29,896 nucleotides of DNA from Schoenoplectus triqueter (Eukaryota > Streptophyta > Magnoliopsida > Poales > Cyperaceae): assembly GCA_964058805.1 (NCBI GenBank), contig CAXKVV010001193.1, positions 1 through 29,896 on the forward strand, in the 5' to 3' direction. Every line of letters starts with the position of its first letter. Position 1 is the first letter of the stretch. The notes under the pieces were generated by a model that was given only the letters and a program-made list of their open reading frames with translations, searched no databases and was not told where the DNA came from. Below are positions 20,612 through 29,896 of the stretch, one piece after another. The position numbers were made by a program, and so were the translations under genes.

Positions 20612-20901
20612 CGATCCGATTTTATCCATTTAGTTATATTTTAATTTATTTTATGATTTAATTCTAATTAAATTATATATATATTAAGATTAATTATATA
20701 ATAATTTATATTAACTTAAAATATATAAAATTAATTAATTAATAATTAATTATTTTATTTGAGTCGGGTAGAGTTAACTCATAAACTATTCAGATTTATT
20801 CGGGTCAATAAAATATTAATTCAATTTTAAATAAATCAGTTTAGATAGAATTAAAAAAATAATAAAATAATAAAAATTTGATCCGACCGTTGATCCCCCT
20901 A
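20499..20901. mobile_element. Small hAT-like element with imperfect 8-bp target duplication
   Basis: Starts TAGAGGTGTTAAAATTTG and ends, in reverse, TAGGGGGATCAACGG; the interior carries GATCCRAC and GGGTC-type subterminal repeats around a very AT-rich core. Flanks GTTATGAG (20491-20498) and AATATGAG (20902-20909) agree at 6 of 8 bases. Termini and an 8-bp duplication are typical of hAT MITEs. Confidence 0.65.
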
Positions 20902-20909
20902 AATATGAG

Positions 20910-22182
20910 CGATTCGGTTAAATTAAACAACAAACAATTATAACAACGGTGTCTTTACTAATTTTCATCGTGAAGGCTGGTTTGCACAATGATTAACCTT
21001 TAAATGTAAGACAAAGTACATGGGAAAAACAAAAAAGAATTAAGAATTAAAATAAAGTTCCATTCTTTGAATTAATAACACAAAACACTATCTTTACTTT
21101 TATTTTGTTCACAATGTACGTTTTTCTTTTAAAGGAAAAAAAAATAAGCTGGTGACAATTATATAAGAAGACAATATATTTAGATTATATGTAGTTGAAA
21201 AGTTAAAAATAATCAATTAGATTATCACCATAATCAAAAATCAAATTTTGCTTGGAAAAATATCCTCTATTTCTCATATATTTTTATTTGCATATTTTAT
21301 TTAATCACAATCACAAGCTTAAGTGTTTAAACATAATTCTTGCAAATAATGACCTAAAGTTCTTTCTAACTGACCGAATTCATACACAAGTTATCTGATC
21401 GTCGGCGTTGTGATTGAAATTGTGTCATTCGGGAGGTTATAGTAATTTACATTATTATTTGTTCAAGAATAAAAAGGTTATGAGTCTTTTTTTCAGATGT
21501 AGTTTGACGTATAATAAATCTTTCTCCAGCTCATACAATGGGTCATAAGAACAAGATATTTGGCTTCATATTATAAAGATTTATCTTGATGAAATAATTT
21601 AAGATAAAAGAAGAAATTGATTTAGTAAATATTTACTAATGTTTCCAAAACGCAAATACACTGTAATGATTTGATCAAAAAGGCCGAGATTTTTTTATTT
21701 TCTTAGAACATTTTAATGAGAGTTTGTGATGAATTACTAAATTTTACATATTGGTTGTTATTTGAATTTCTGGGTTAGATGAGGATTTCTAATTTAGAAA
21801 CTATGGAGAAGAGTTTCTAAAATAGAAATTCATTTCTAAACACTACGTCATTTAGAAACTCACGTAATTAAGTGATGGAAAAGAAATTTCCAAAATAAAC
21901 TAGCAATGAAAAAGAATTTGACGCTGCGAATTTAGCATAAGAACTATGAAATACCATTAAATAATGTCTTTTTAATTTATGCGATGGAGTATGCCCTATA
22001 AAGTTTCTAATCAATTGTTAAATAAATGATGTGGCAAATCCTAGCCACTCCAAATAATTTGTGCTTACCAACATATAAATAAAAAAATAATATATAATGT
22101 ATAGCAAACTTTCAGCACAATACCTGAGGTTAGTAAATAATAGATGGGTCAGGTTGGTCGGTCCAAACCAGACCGTTCCATT
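20910..22182. other. AT-rich intergenic stretch
   Basis: No gene. Around 21780-21900 the words TTTCTAAAATAGAAATTC and TTTAGAAACT recur in both orientations, hinting at a decayed inverted-repeat element. Confidence 0.4.
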
Positions 22183-22190
22183 GGTTGGAT

Positions 22191-22450
22191 TAGGGGTGTA
22201 AACGGATTGGATACAGATGGATAATGGATTTACTGTATGTGCATCCGTCATAATTTTTAGGATACGAATTCGAATACGGATACGAATATAGATCGGATAT
22301 TCAACGGATATCCGGATACGGATCGTATATCGAACGAATATAAATATGAATATGGATATATTTCGGATATTAAATAAAAATATTATATATTTATTAAAAA
22401 TAATTGCATACTATTTTTTTATAAAATCACAAATTATAAAAAAAATATTA

Positions 22451-22510
<60 letters not shown>

Positions 22511-23030
22511 AGTTTGAATGTATCCTGAGACTTTCCAACTTCCTCAACAGAATAGGCAGCCCCGGTTCACACAACAACCCCATTTGAAAGCTTCCATGAA
22601 TGCATTTATCATACTGTTGACTGAGATCTTAATGCAGACTTATTTGAGCCTAGCGGGAAGGAATTCCTTGCTAAGCTCTTCTTATGAAGGTGTCTTCATT
22701 TTGAGTGGGAATTATAAAAAAAAACATGTTACATTAATATAAATTGGATATAAAATAAATTAGATTTATAATGTATACTAAAATTCAATTAGAAATATAT
22801 AATAAAAATATTTTAGTTACTTATTTAGATAAAATAAGATATCTTCGAATAGTAAATGGTCAGATAGGGATATGTAATAGCTAAATCATATCTTTATCCA
22901 TAAAAAAAATTTCAGATACGGGTACGGATATGGATATCTCTGAATACGAATAAAGATCGGATAATTTTCACTATTTTTCGGATCGAATCACGGATAAAAT
23001 CAAATATTATCCGATCCGCTAACACCCCTA
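22191..23030. mobile_element. Non-autonomous hAT element with 8-bp target duplication
   Basis: Termini are TAGGGGTGTAAACGGAT on the left and, in reverse, TAGGGGTGTTAGCGGAT on the right (about 20 of the first 23 bases match), with TCGGATA/CGGATATCC-type subterminal repeats on both sides. A perfect 8-bp duplication GGTTGGAT flanks it (22183-22190 and 23031-23038). No transposase is present. The centre holds an (ATT)n tract and a less AT-rich 180-base segment that may be captured DNA. The element sits inside older DNA with GGTCCAAACC and ACCGGTTCAAC motifs, itself repeat-like. Confidence 0.92.
22451..22508. repeat. (ATT)n microsatellite
   Basis: About 19 uninterrupted ATT units inside the hAT element at 22191-23030. 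It creates a poly-Ile frame that is not a gene. Confidence 0.97.
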
Positions 23031-23038
23031 GGTTGGAT

Positions 23039-23811
23039 GGGATTTGGTTGGTTTTTTGGAAAGACTGATTCAACTCTTTGTAGGAACATGAATTAACCGG
23101 TTCAACAGGTCATATCGGCTTAAAGGGACCGGATCGGATTGAGTCAGTTCAAAGAATCGGATAAAACATCAAAATAACCCAAATAATTAAAAAAATCCAA
23201 AAAATGCACACAAAAAAACGAAAGAGTCTAGGAGCATGAAGTATATCAGCTATTTCCAATTTTATAGGCCAGTTATGAATATGTATGTTCATAAAACATA
23301 GCCAAAAAGAAAACAAAAATAAAGTAAACCATTACAGCACAACAAGTTCGTATTTGTAGAAGTTCAGTAACTGTACTTATCAAGTTGTATAATACACAGA
23401 CAAATACAACAAAAACGAAAATGAGAAAACATAAATAATGCCAAAACGGGACCTAATTTAAGTGTTTGCCATTTTATGATTGCTGATATTAATTACATTA
23501 TACACAAACAAAATATATATTAACTAGATTTGTCTTCTGATTTTGTTCCCGAAAAAATTAGGACATAAGAAATATTTTTCTTTTTCTAGACACTAAATTT
23601 ATATGTAACAGTTTACAATATAATTGATCACATATTGATCACATATTAATTATTAAATATTTGCATACTGTTTTTTTTTTGAATAATTACATATATATCT
23701 AATTTACACAAAGAGGAACCAAATAAAATGCTTAAAGATTAAATGACACAACAGTCTAAAATTTTTTCAGGCCTAGCCACTTTTTATGTGTTATAATTAT
23801 GATTTAATTTA
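23039..23811. other. Intergenic stretch, old repeat DNA
   Basis: The first 130 bases carry AACCGGTTCAAC and GGACCGGATCGGATTG, like decayed terminal repeats of another element. The rest is AT-rich with no gene. Confidence 0.4.
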
Positions 23812-24562
23812 GGGAAAATTGACCCATGCCACTCTAAAACTCTCAATTTAACAAAATGCCACTCTAAAATTTAAGTTTCATTTAATATCCTCCTAAAATT
23901 GTTTTAATTAGAAATTTTCCACAATTATAAATAATTTATTCACTTCAAATTAAAATTAACAAAAACTGACTGTTTTTTTACATGTATTTTATAAATTCCC
24001 AAATTACCCTCAACTTTACTTTTGGCTTATAAACCCTTCTCTCTCTGTTCATTTATTCGCTCCCGACCTTCCCTTCCTGACCTTCTCTTCAGAACCAATC
24101 CTTCCAATTTCTCTTCCCAACTTACTTTGGCAGTTTTTTTCCGATTTCTCTTTTGTTTATCTTATAATTCTTCTGATTTATACTCTCATGAGAGCTCCCT
24201 CTCTTTTCCGATCTTCAATGTCGAGGAGCCCTAACTATGATAGCCAACTGCAGAGCAATGAAATCCTGCCGAATGTGAATGTCCCGACTGCAGCAGCCAA
24301 CTGCTCAGACTAAGTTACTCAACGGAAGGTACAGGGAGAGTCTTTCATAAAGACGACGTATTTGACCAATGTGAAAAATTCAAATCAGTATTATTTCAAT
24401 TTCTTGCTTAGATTAATTTGACTAGAATTATGTTGGTATATAACTATATAAGTATATCAATTGAAGGTCATATGTTGGTATTTTTTAATATAAGATATGA
24501 AACATGTAAGGTAATGTACTTGCATAACCAATTTCGACTGGTACCAATAAGAGGAATGAGAT

Positions 24563-26477
24563 TAGAAGATCAACTACATTCAAACTCTTCAAATCTTTTA
24601 TTCAACTATTAAAACTCTTTGATATGTTATTATTCATATAGTCACACTTACTCAATTCAGAGAATTTGCCTCTACACCAAAGCTGCTTGTGATTTTTCTC
24701 AACAAATGCAATAATTTGGGTGATGCTTCTTCAATCTTGCACAAATGGGTTCGACATTTCTCTAATAGTGTATGCTTTTGTGCATGCCACATTTCAGAGA
24801 CATCATAATGATTTTTTTTTAATTCTCCATCAGATGTCTCATACACTCTCTATACTTAACATTAGAAAAGACACTTGCAACAACACTTGCTAGTCCTTTG
24901 CACACATATGATGAGATAGCTAAACCCGATGGAGTTCCTATTGTCCTTTTCAACTACTCCATAAATCACTACCAATTAGCACATACTTCCGAGTCAAAAA
25001 CTGCATATACAACTGGATACAACCAGTTATGATCGTCAATATCCGTAGCAGCAGCCAACTATCCCTTATATTTACCTGTCAAACACAAAAAAATATAAGA
25101 AATAAAATTAAATAATTTCATACTAATTTAGCAAACAATCAATAAAAGAATGAACCTTTAACTTACCTGCCAAATATGTCGAATCAATCCCCAAATATGA
25201 TCTACAACCATGAAGAAATCTGTCTATGCATGGTTTAAGTGTCATAAACACCTTGTTGAAAAATATTTTGTCACCAACTCTTCTATAATCTATCTCAATG
25301 ATGCTATTAGAATATTTCTTCTCTAACTCCGTCTTAAAGTTGTACACCAATTCGAAACTCTCATCTCGTGACCCGTGAATCTGATCAAAAACATCTTTCC
25401 TTCCATACCAAGCTTTAATACAAGTCAACTTGACATAAAACTCGTCTTCTAGATTGTTCTTTATTTCCTTTTCTCTAATCATGGGATTCTTCTTAGTCAA
25501 TCTCCTACTCTTTTCTTAACCCATGATCGAGATGTCATCTTTTCATCAAATATGCTAGTGGATGAACATGTATGTTCATGTGATAAAATCCTTATATATA
25601 ATTATAAAATACTCAAATATATCTTTACATATTAGATTACATATATTGAATAAAAAATATGTACTTAAGGTATGCATTTTACCTTGAAAGTTTTATTATC
25701 TTGAAGTATAGAAGCACAAATTTTTCAAGGACAATCGAGATGTTTGTATTTTTCGTTGAATCTTTTCTTATCCGACTTCACTGTACTTCAAACTCATTTT
25801 TTATGGCAAAATGCCTTAAACACTTCTTAAAGACATTGACATCGGAAAACAATGCATTGACCTCTCTCTTAGAATTTTCAGGATGATATGCAACGTTAGG
25901 TAGACATTCAACTACATCATCAATTTTTGACTCCTCAGACATATTCTCCTCCAAAATCAATTCTGAGTCAATTTGTACCTCTTCAATGACACCATCATGA
26001 AGAAGGCTATCCTCAACATCGACACCATACATATGCTCTTCGTTGAATTTCACATAGCCATCATCGTTACCAACTTGAGAGCTCTCGACTTGACTACCAA
26101 ATGTAATTGGTGGTGGTGGCTGAGATGGAGTACATGAGAAAGACGTATTTGTCCCACTACACTTTGAACTTCCATCAAAATCATAAATATTCTTTCCATC
26201 TCCTACATCCTAAACATATTTGGTATTTATGACTCGAATAATATCCCCACTTCTTTATCTATATTTTTATCAAAATATTATATTTTAGATAGTTGAGAAA
26301 TCCCTGAACTTATCTCCTCATTTAAAACCGGTCATCAACTCATATAAAAGAAATCTATCTGAATCCACCACCCATTTTAATACATTTCCCTTGATATATT
26401 CCTTTTTTCCCTTAATTTGCTTATTCCAAATCCCTTCAATCTTAACTTCTATCCTGTAAGTAGTTTCTTCATCAACC
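24563..26477 (-). pseudogene. Mutator-like (MULE) transposase pseudogene of element MULE A
   Basis: Minus-strand remains of a MuDR/MULE transposase that can be followed through several frames. Order: an N-terminal PB1-like piece with GIWNKQ and YIKGNVLKW (about 26430-26320); an acidic linker open from about 26210 to 25790; FSDVNVFKKCLRHFAIKNEF and a CP-x-KICAS zinc-knuckle-like piece where the usual Trp is TGA; HTCSS; then KAWYGRKDVFDQ and RSYLGIDSTYLAGK carrying the first catalytic Asp (near 25180). Downstream are LAAATDIDDHNWLYPVVYAV, CMRHLME, and after a 9-A run frameshift NHKQLWCRGKFSEL and NNNISKSFNS. In-frame stops lie at 25059-25061, 24966-24971, 24954-24956 and 24602-24604. The block usually reading STDACKGL here reads SSYVCKGL, so the second catalytic Asp is lost. 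The gene cannot encode an active enzyme. Confidence 0.88.
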
Positions 26478-26862
26478 CTACACAAGAATTATATAATTGT
26501 TAATAACAGTGGTAAAAAATCAATAATAATAGTAAATTAAATAACAGTGTAGACCATGTTCAATAACGATATTATCTTTAACAGTAACATGTTCAATAAC
26601 AGTGTTCAATAACAAAGGTAAACTTGAGAGATTCCATCATCCGAAATGGCATTTTGGCGTGTATTTTGATGATGACCAGACAAGACACATCTAGAACATT
26701 TGTTTTACCTCTTCTCATTTATACTTTTTTTTGTACTTATGAAATTATTGCATTGTGTGCTTAAAAAAATCAAAGTTAATGTGATTGTGCTTGTGCTTGA
26801 TTAAAATATACGATTCACTATGGTTTGAACTGCATGTGCAATATATCCATGATAAAATACAT

Positions 26863-27045
26863 AGAACCTCCTCCTCTGCGATTAAGTATAAACAAGAAAG
26901 AAATTATTAGAACCTCCTCTGTGATTACAACCCACAAAACAATAACGAAAATAACAAAATATAGATATGAATCGCAGAACCTCCTCTATGATTCAGAAAG
27001 AAACTAGCCTCTCTGATAAAATACACAGAACCTCCTCTGTGATTA
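26863..27045. repeat. Four copies of an AGAACCTCCTCTGTGATTA motif upstream of the MULE transposase
   Basis: Near-identical 18-21-base units begin at 26863, 26909, 26976 and 27027; two are preceded by GATAAAATACAYAG. They lie in the subterminal region of MULE A on the transposase 5' side. Spaced subterminal repeats are commonly transposase-binding or enhancer sites, but that is inference here. Confidence 0.6.
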
Positions 27046-27337
27046 TATCAGTTATCCCTAGTAAATAAACATGACATGACGGAGAGACTTACCCACAAGG
27101 AATCCAATCCATCCTGATTGTTGCACTGATTAACAAGCGACAGAGAGGAAATGTAACCGTGGTGGTCGGCTATCCTGGTGAAGAGGAGGGCGGAGAGAAC
27201 AGGTCGAAATGGAGAGAAAGGAAGATGAATCGTTTGATAGGCGGGAATGAAGGAAGAGATTGTCTTTTACGCGTAAATGAAAAATTCCAATTCATCTGTT
27301 ATATAAAGGATTCACTTTTTTGTCATGTAATTTTTTA

Positions 27338-28379
27338 GAGAAAATTAGTTTCATACCACATAAAACTCTTAATTTAGTAAAATGCCACCACAAATTTTAA
27401 TTTCCATCTAATACCACCATAAAACACAAATAATTAGCAAAATGCCACACTTATACATTTTTTATTAAGTTTAGTTAAAAATCACAGTATTTTCTAAATG
27501 TATTTTCAGAATTTCAAAAATACCCCTATCCATCTGTCTGACCTTGTTAAAATCGTCAATCTTCACACTAAATCACAACTCCTCTCTTCATTCTCGCCAT
27601 AATCTCCTCTAATTGCATAATTCCATTTTTCTATTCTCTTCAAAATCGCAAAAACGCCTCTGATTGCAAAATCTATTTCGTCCATCAGCCTGTTCAACTG
27701 ACCTTGATCGCAAGCCATGAACAGTTTGAACGATCTTCATCGTCTGTCGAATGTTGGTAACAGTGCTTCAATGTGTTTATATAGTAATGACAGTGCTTAA
27801 AATATCAGTTAAGATACGTAAAAATCTAAAAATCTAAAAGCCTCGCACCTAATATAACGTGAAAGAAACTAACTTGTGATTCAAATTTTAAGTCACATCT
27901 TAAACACAAAATTTGGTTTAATGGAAACTAATCCATCTGGTAGCAAATAACCTCCACCCGATTATTACAAACAGAGAGAAGATGGAGAGACTTATCCACT
28001 AGGGACCCAGTCCATCTGCTTCTTGCATTCGGCTATATCGATGAAGATGGATGATATTACGTGACAGAGAAGGTATTACGTGATATTGCGTTCGAGACAG
28101 AAAGGAATCACGATACGCGATGAAGATGAACAGTCCGACGAATGAGGAAAGCAATCACGTCCATTTACGCGGAAAGGATAATTTCAAATTTGTCTGTTAT
28201 ACGGATGAGGGCATTTTGGTCTAATTCAGAAATTTTGGTATTTTATAGTATAAAGTGAGGGATTATACTGTATAGTATGGCATTTTGCTAATTATTTGTG
28301 TTTATTAGATGTAGATTAAAATTTGTGATGGCATTTTGCTAAATTAAGAGTTTTAGTGTGGCATGAAGCTAATTTTCCC
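27338..28379. mobile_element. MULE B: non-autonomous Mutator-like element with long TIRs and 9-bp target duplication
   Basis: A 1042-bp element bounded by long terminal inverted repeats of roughly 100-180 bp (left GAGAAAATTAGTTTCATACC, right in reverse GGGAAAATTAGCTTCATGCC). Both arms contain repeated AAAATGCCA blocks. A perfect 9-bp target duplication, AATTTTTTA, flanks it at 27329-27337 and 28380-28388. The interior has no transposase; a short frame from 27718 (MNSLNDLHRLSNVGNSASMC) starts just inside the left arm and is probably not a gene. Its right subterminal region resembles that of MULE A, so it is probably a deletion or recombination derivative mobilised by a MULE A-type enzyme. Confidence 0.92.
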
Positions 28380-28720
28380 AATTTTTTATTATATCAATTT
28401 TATCTCTCAATTAGATGGATAATATTTATTTTTGATTGATCAAACGTATATGATCGCGTCCATTGATCTCATCTTTCTCTTCATTTTTCCCATATATACT
28501 ATTATTTTCATAATATTATTTTTTTATTTAGCAACCTTATGCATATTTGGTAAGAAATTAATGATGATAATATATGTTAGAATAATTTACTTTTCTTGCC
28601 ATAAAATTTATGAATCATTAACTCATATTGTGTAAAAATCTCATCCAAGATTAAATATAGTCTTTATTATAAGTTTTCTCTATAATTTGATGAATTTATA
28701 ATTTAATATTAAATAAATTT
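28380..28720 (+). repeat. Dispersed repeat R, copy 2 (right part, interrupted by MULE B)
   Basis: Right part of the second copy of R; the left part is 27299-27337. It reads in the opposite orientation to the 6481-6870 copy, with GATCGCGTCCATTGATCTC near 28453-28471 as a landmark. The 67-codon frame inside (28432-28635) is hydrophobic, AT-driven and not a credible gene. Confidence 0.8.
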
Positions 28721-29042
28721 ACAATGAAAAATTTACAGTGAAAATTTTCTTTTATAAACGGTCTTATGATTAAAAAATAATATTATAAATAATGTCAAAA
28801 TTATTTACTATTTAAATTCTAACAGCACTATAAAATTTACAAAAATTTACAGTACTTCGTGGATTCTTTTATTTGGGCAGTAGTGCAGTACTCATAGTCA
28901 GAGCATTTGAATTGAACGGACCCGACCCGTTTTATATGTGGGACCCGATTCCCACGTTCTCGGTAAGAGACGACCAACGAATGAAACCGTAGCTCAGAGG
29001 CCACTCAGAGCAATAAAGAACACAATTAATTTTTAATTAAAA
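28721..29042. other. Region upstream of the gene starting at 29043
   Basis: AT-rich DNA giving way at about 28900 to mixed composition (GGACCCGACCCGTTTTATAT, then GGGACCCGATTCCCACG). It likely contains the promoter and leader of that gene. No other feature is seen. Confidence 0.35.
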
Positions 29043-29292
29043 ATGCTCGAATTTCTCTCTCTATTAACCAATTCACCCTCCCGGGCTCCTCTCTCATCGA
29101 CCTCTCCTTCTCTCCCACCACCACGGCCGATCTCCTATGATCTCCGCCGCACCGCCACCTCGGCAATCAGAACTCGCCGGAGATCGCGTCGCCGTCACCT
29201 CCGCCGCATGTCGTCTCAAGGCCAGGGGTTTTACGATGAAGAGGCTGCAATGAGGCCTCGCGATCTAGAATCGGAGTCCCACAGCCGCGGCG
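29043..29292 (+). CDS. First exon of an unrecognised host gene (incomplete)
   Basis: Abrupt GC-rich stretch in an AT-rich setting, preceded by sequence rich in CT and CTCTC, typical of a plant leader and first coding exon. The frame opens at 29043; a second in-frame Met at 29208 starts MSSQGQGFYDEEAAMRPRDL. The upstream 55 residues (Ser/Pro- then Arg-rich) may be leader rather than protein, or a plastid/mitochondrial-type transit peptide. A strong donor, GCGGCG|GTGAGAG, ends the exon at 29292 in phase 1. A nearby acceptor (GTTTCAG, exon from 29359) would give only ten more residues before TAG at 29388-29390, so the true second exon may lie outside the window. I do not recognise the protein. 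A weak TATA-like TTTATATG at 28931-28938 sits upstream. Confidence 0.5.
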
Positions 29293-29647
29293 GTGAGAGT
29301 TTTTCTTGCCTATTTTTCGTCTGAAAATTGCAATTGGAACCTCACTGGTTTGTTTCAGGTGAAAATATAATGCACAGAGGAGCATTTTAGCTTAAATTTT
29401 AATAATGCGATTGGAAAATCTCGTGTTTATCTCGGTTATGGAAGAGAAGTGGCTTTTTTTTTATTTGGGAGGCTACTCATGATTCATTGCTTAGCTTAGT
29501 TGAACATAACTAATTGTAACTTCTCAATTGTGAAAGTTTATCTGCCTGTTCATTGTTATGCTGCTAAAATGCTAATTGTAACCATCAGATGTATTTTAAT
29601 GTATATTGTACCTTCTGTTAATCCTTTGACCTGTACACAACAATATT

Positions 29648-29803
29648 CTAAGTCGTCCTGAAAATATAAGAAGAGGAAGAGGTCGACCGAGACTAACATG
29701 GAAGGAAGCAATAAAAAGAGATTTGAAGGAATAAAATATATCCAATGAGCTTGCTTTGGATAAGAGTGGTTGGAATATGACAATTCATGTACCTGAACCA
29801 TGA
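29648..29803 (+). pseudogene. Non-LTR retrotransposon (LINE-like) polyprotein C-terminal fragment
   Basis: Plus-strand reading gives RRGRGRPRLTWKEAIKRDLK, an in-frame TAA at 29732-29734, then NISNELALDKSGWNMTIHVP and a stop at 29801. The GRGRPxxTWxExIKxDL...D...W...IHVxDP pattern is the tail found after the reverse transcriptase in many plant LINE-type proteins. Only about 50 codons remain and no upstream reverse transcriptase is visible, so it is a truncated remnant. It lies downstream of the exon at 29043, possibly inside an intron of that gene. Confidence 0.7.
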
Positions 29804-29896
29804 TTTAGAAGTTATAGTCTAATAGTAGAGTTATAGACTTTATGTTTTTAGATTTTTAAGATTTTAGAATTTAGAATTTAGAAATAGAATTTTAGG

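Larger units (their letters stand above)
23812..27302 (-). mobile_element. MULE A: degraded Mutator-like element, left TIR kept, right TIR lost
   Basis: The left terminus at 23812 begins GGGAAAATTGACCCATGCC and continues with two ATGCCACTCTAAAA-type repeats to about 23930. It matches the ends of the 27338-28379 element, placing both in one MULE family. The region carries the minus-strand transposase pseudogene, and its 5' subterminal zone (about 27060-27300) is alignable with the right subterminal zone of that element (about 27960-28195). The expected right inverted terminus should follow the shared TCTGTTATA, but the sequence there (27294-27302) switches into repeat R instead. Near the left end a plus-strand CTTATAAACCC (about 24027) may be a terminal promoter directing transcription inward, as in MuDR TIRs. 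Confidence 0.75.

Noticed and set aside
22346..22528. Frame with a long poly-isoleucine run
   Set aside because: It is a translation of the (ATT)n microsatellite.
26863..27045. Spaced direct repeats considered as a CRISPR-like array
   Set aside because: Only four units with irregular spacing in a plant transposon; spacers are not of uniform length and no cas genes exist here.

Overview
This is nuclear DNA of a flowering plant, most likely a dicot. It is strongly A+T-rich. Its few host genes have GT-AG introns and plant-specific families: an FLZ zinc-finger protein and a RimJ/RimL-type GNAT. The rest is packed with plant-type DNA transposons (hAT, Mutator-like and small inverted-repeat elements). 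I see no bacterial operon structure, rRNA, convincing tRNA or CRISPR array. The species cannot be named from this sequence.

Host genes. (1) 3728-5094 (+): an intact two-exon GNAT N-acetyltransferase of 170 residues. (2) 10951-12684 (-): an intact two-exon FLZ-domain protein of 265 residues, whose zinc finger is split by a 936-bp intron; a TATA box lies at 12777-12784. (3) From 29043 (+): the GC-rich, CT-rich-leader first exon of an unrecognised gene that probably continues past the window. (4) 13560-14656 (+): a possible transcribed locus or gene remnant of unknown nature, weakly supported. The two intact genes show no shared pathway or operon-like link; they are independent units separated by repeats.

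Repeat layout. 1.2-3.5 kb: a small inverted-repeat element, then a hAT-like element (1674-3524) hosting a nested GTGTGTTTGG-ended element with an AT-rich tandem array. 6.0-6.9 kb: a 380-bp foldback and one copy of a dispersed repeat (called R here). 10.46-10.78 kb: a striking GC-rich palindrome cluster inside a larger inverted repeat. 13.17-13.46 kb: a small hAT element with an 8-bp target duplication. 15.47-18.2 kb: a decayed autonomous-type hAT with a minus-strand transposase pseudogene. 18.5-19.25 kb: GGACCG-repeat DNA. 20.3-20.9 kb: a hAT element whose left end and flank were tandemly duplicated. 22191-23030: a non-autonomous hAT with a perfect 8-bp target duplication. 23812-27302: a Mutator-like element (MULE A) with a heavily mutated transposase. 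27338-28379: a non-autonomous relative (MULE B) with a perfect 9-bp target duplication. MULE B sits inside a second copy of R, and the copy at 6.5-6.9 kb preserves the empty site. 29648-29803: a non-LTR retrotransposon tail.

I did not find a new enzymatic system. The best leads are the paralogous empty-site pair that dates and delimits the MULE B insertion, the GC-rich palindrome cluster at 10.5 kb (a long potential hairpin RNA or cruciform), and the transition-dominated decay of the two transposase genes. All alignments were made by eye, and no identity percentages were computed.
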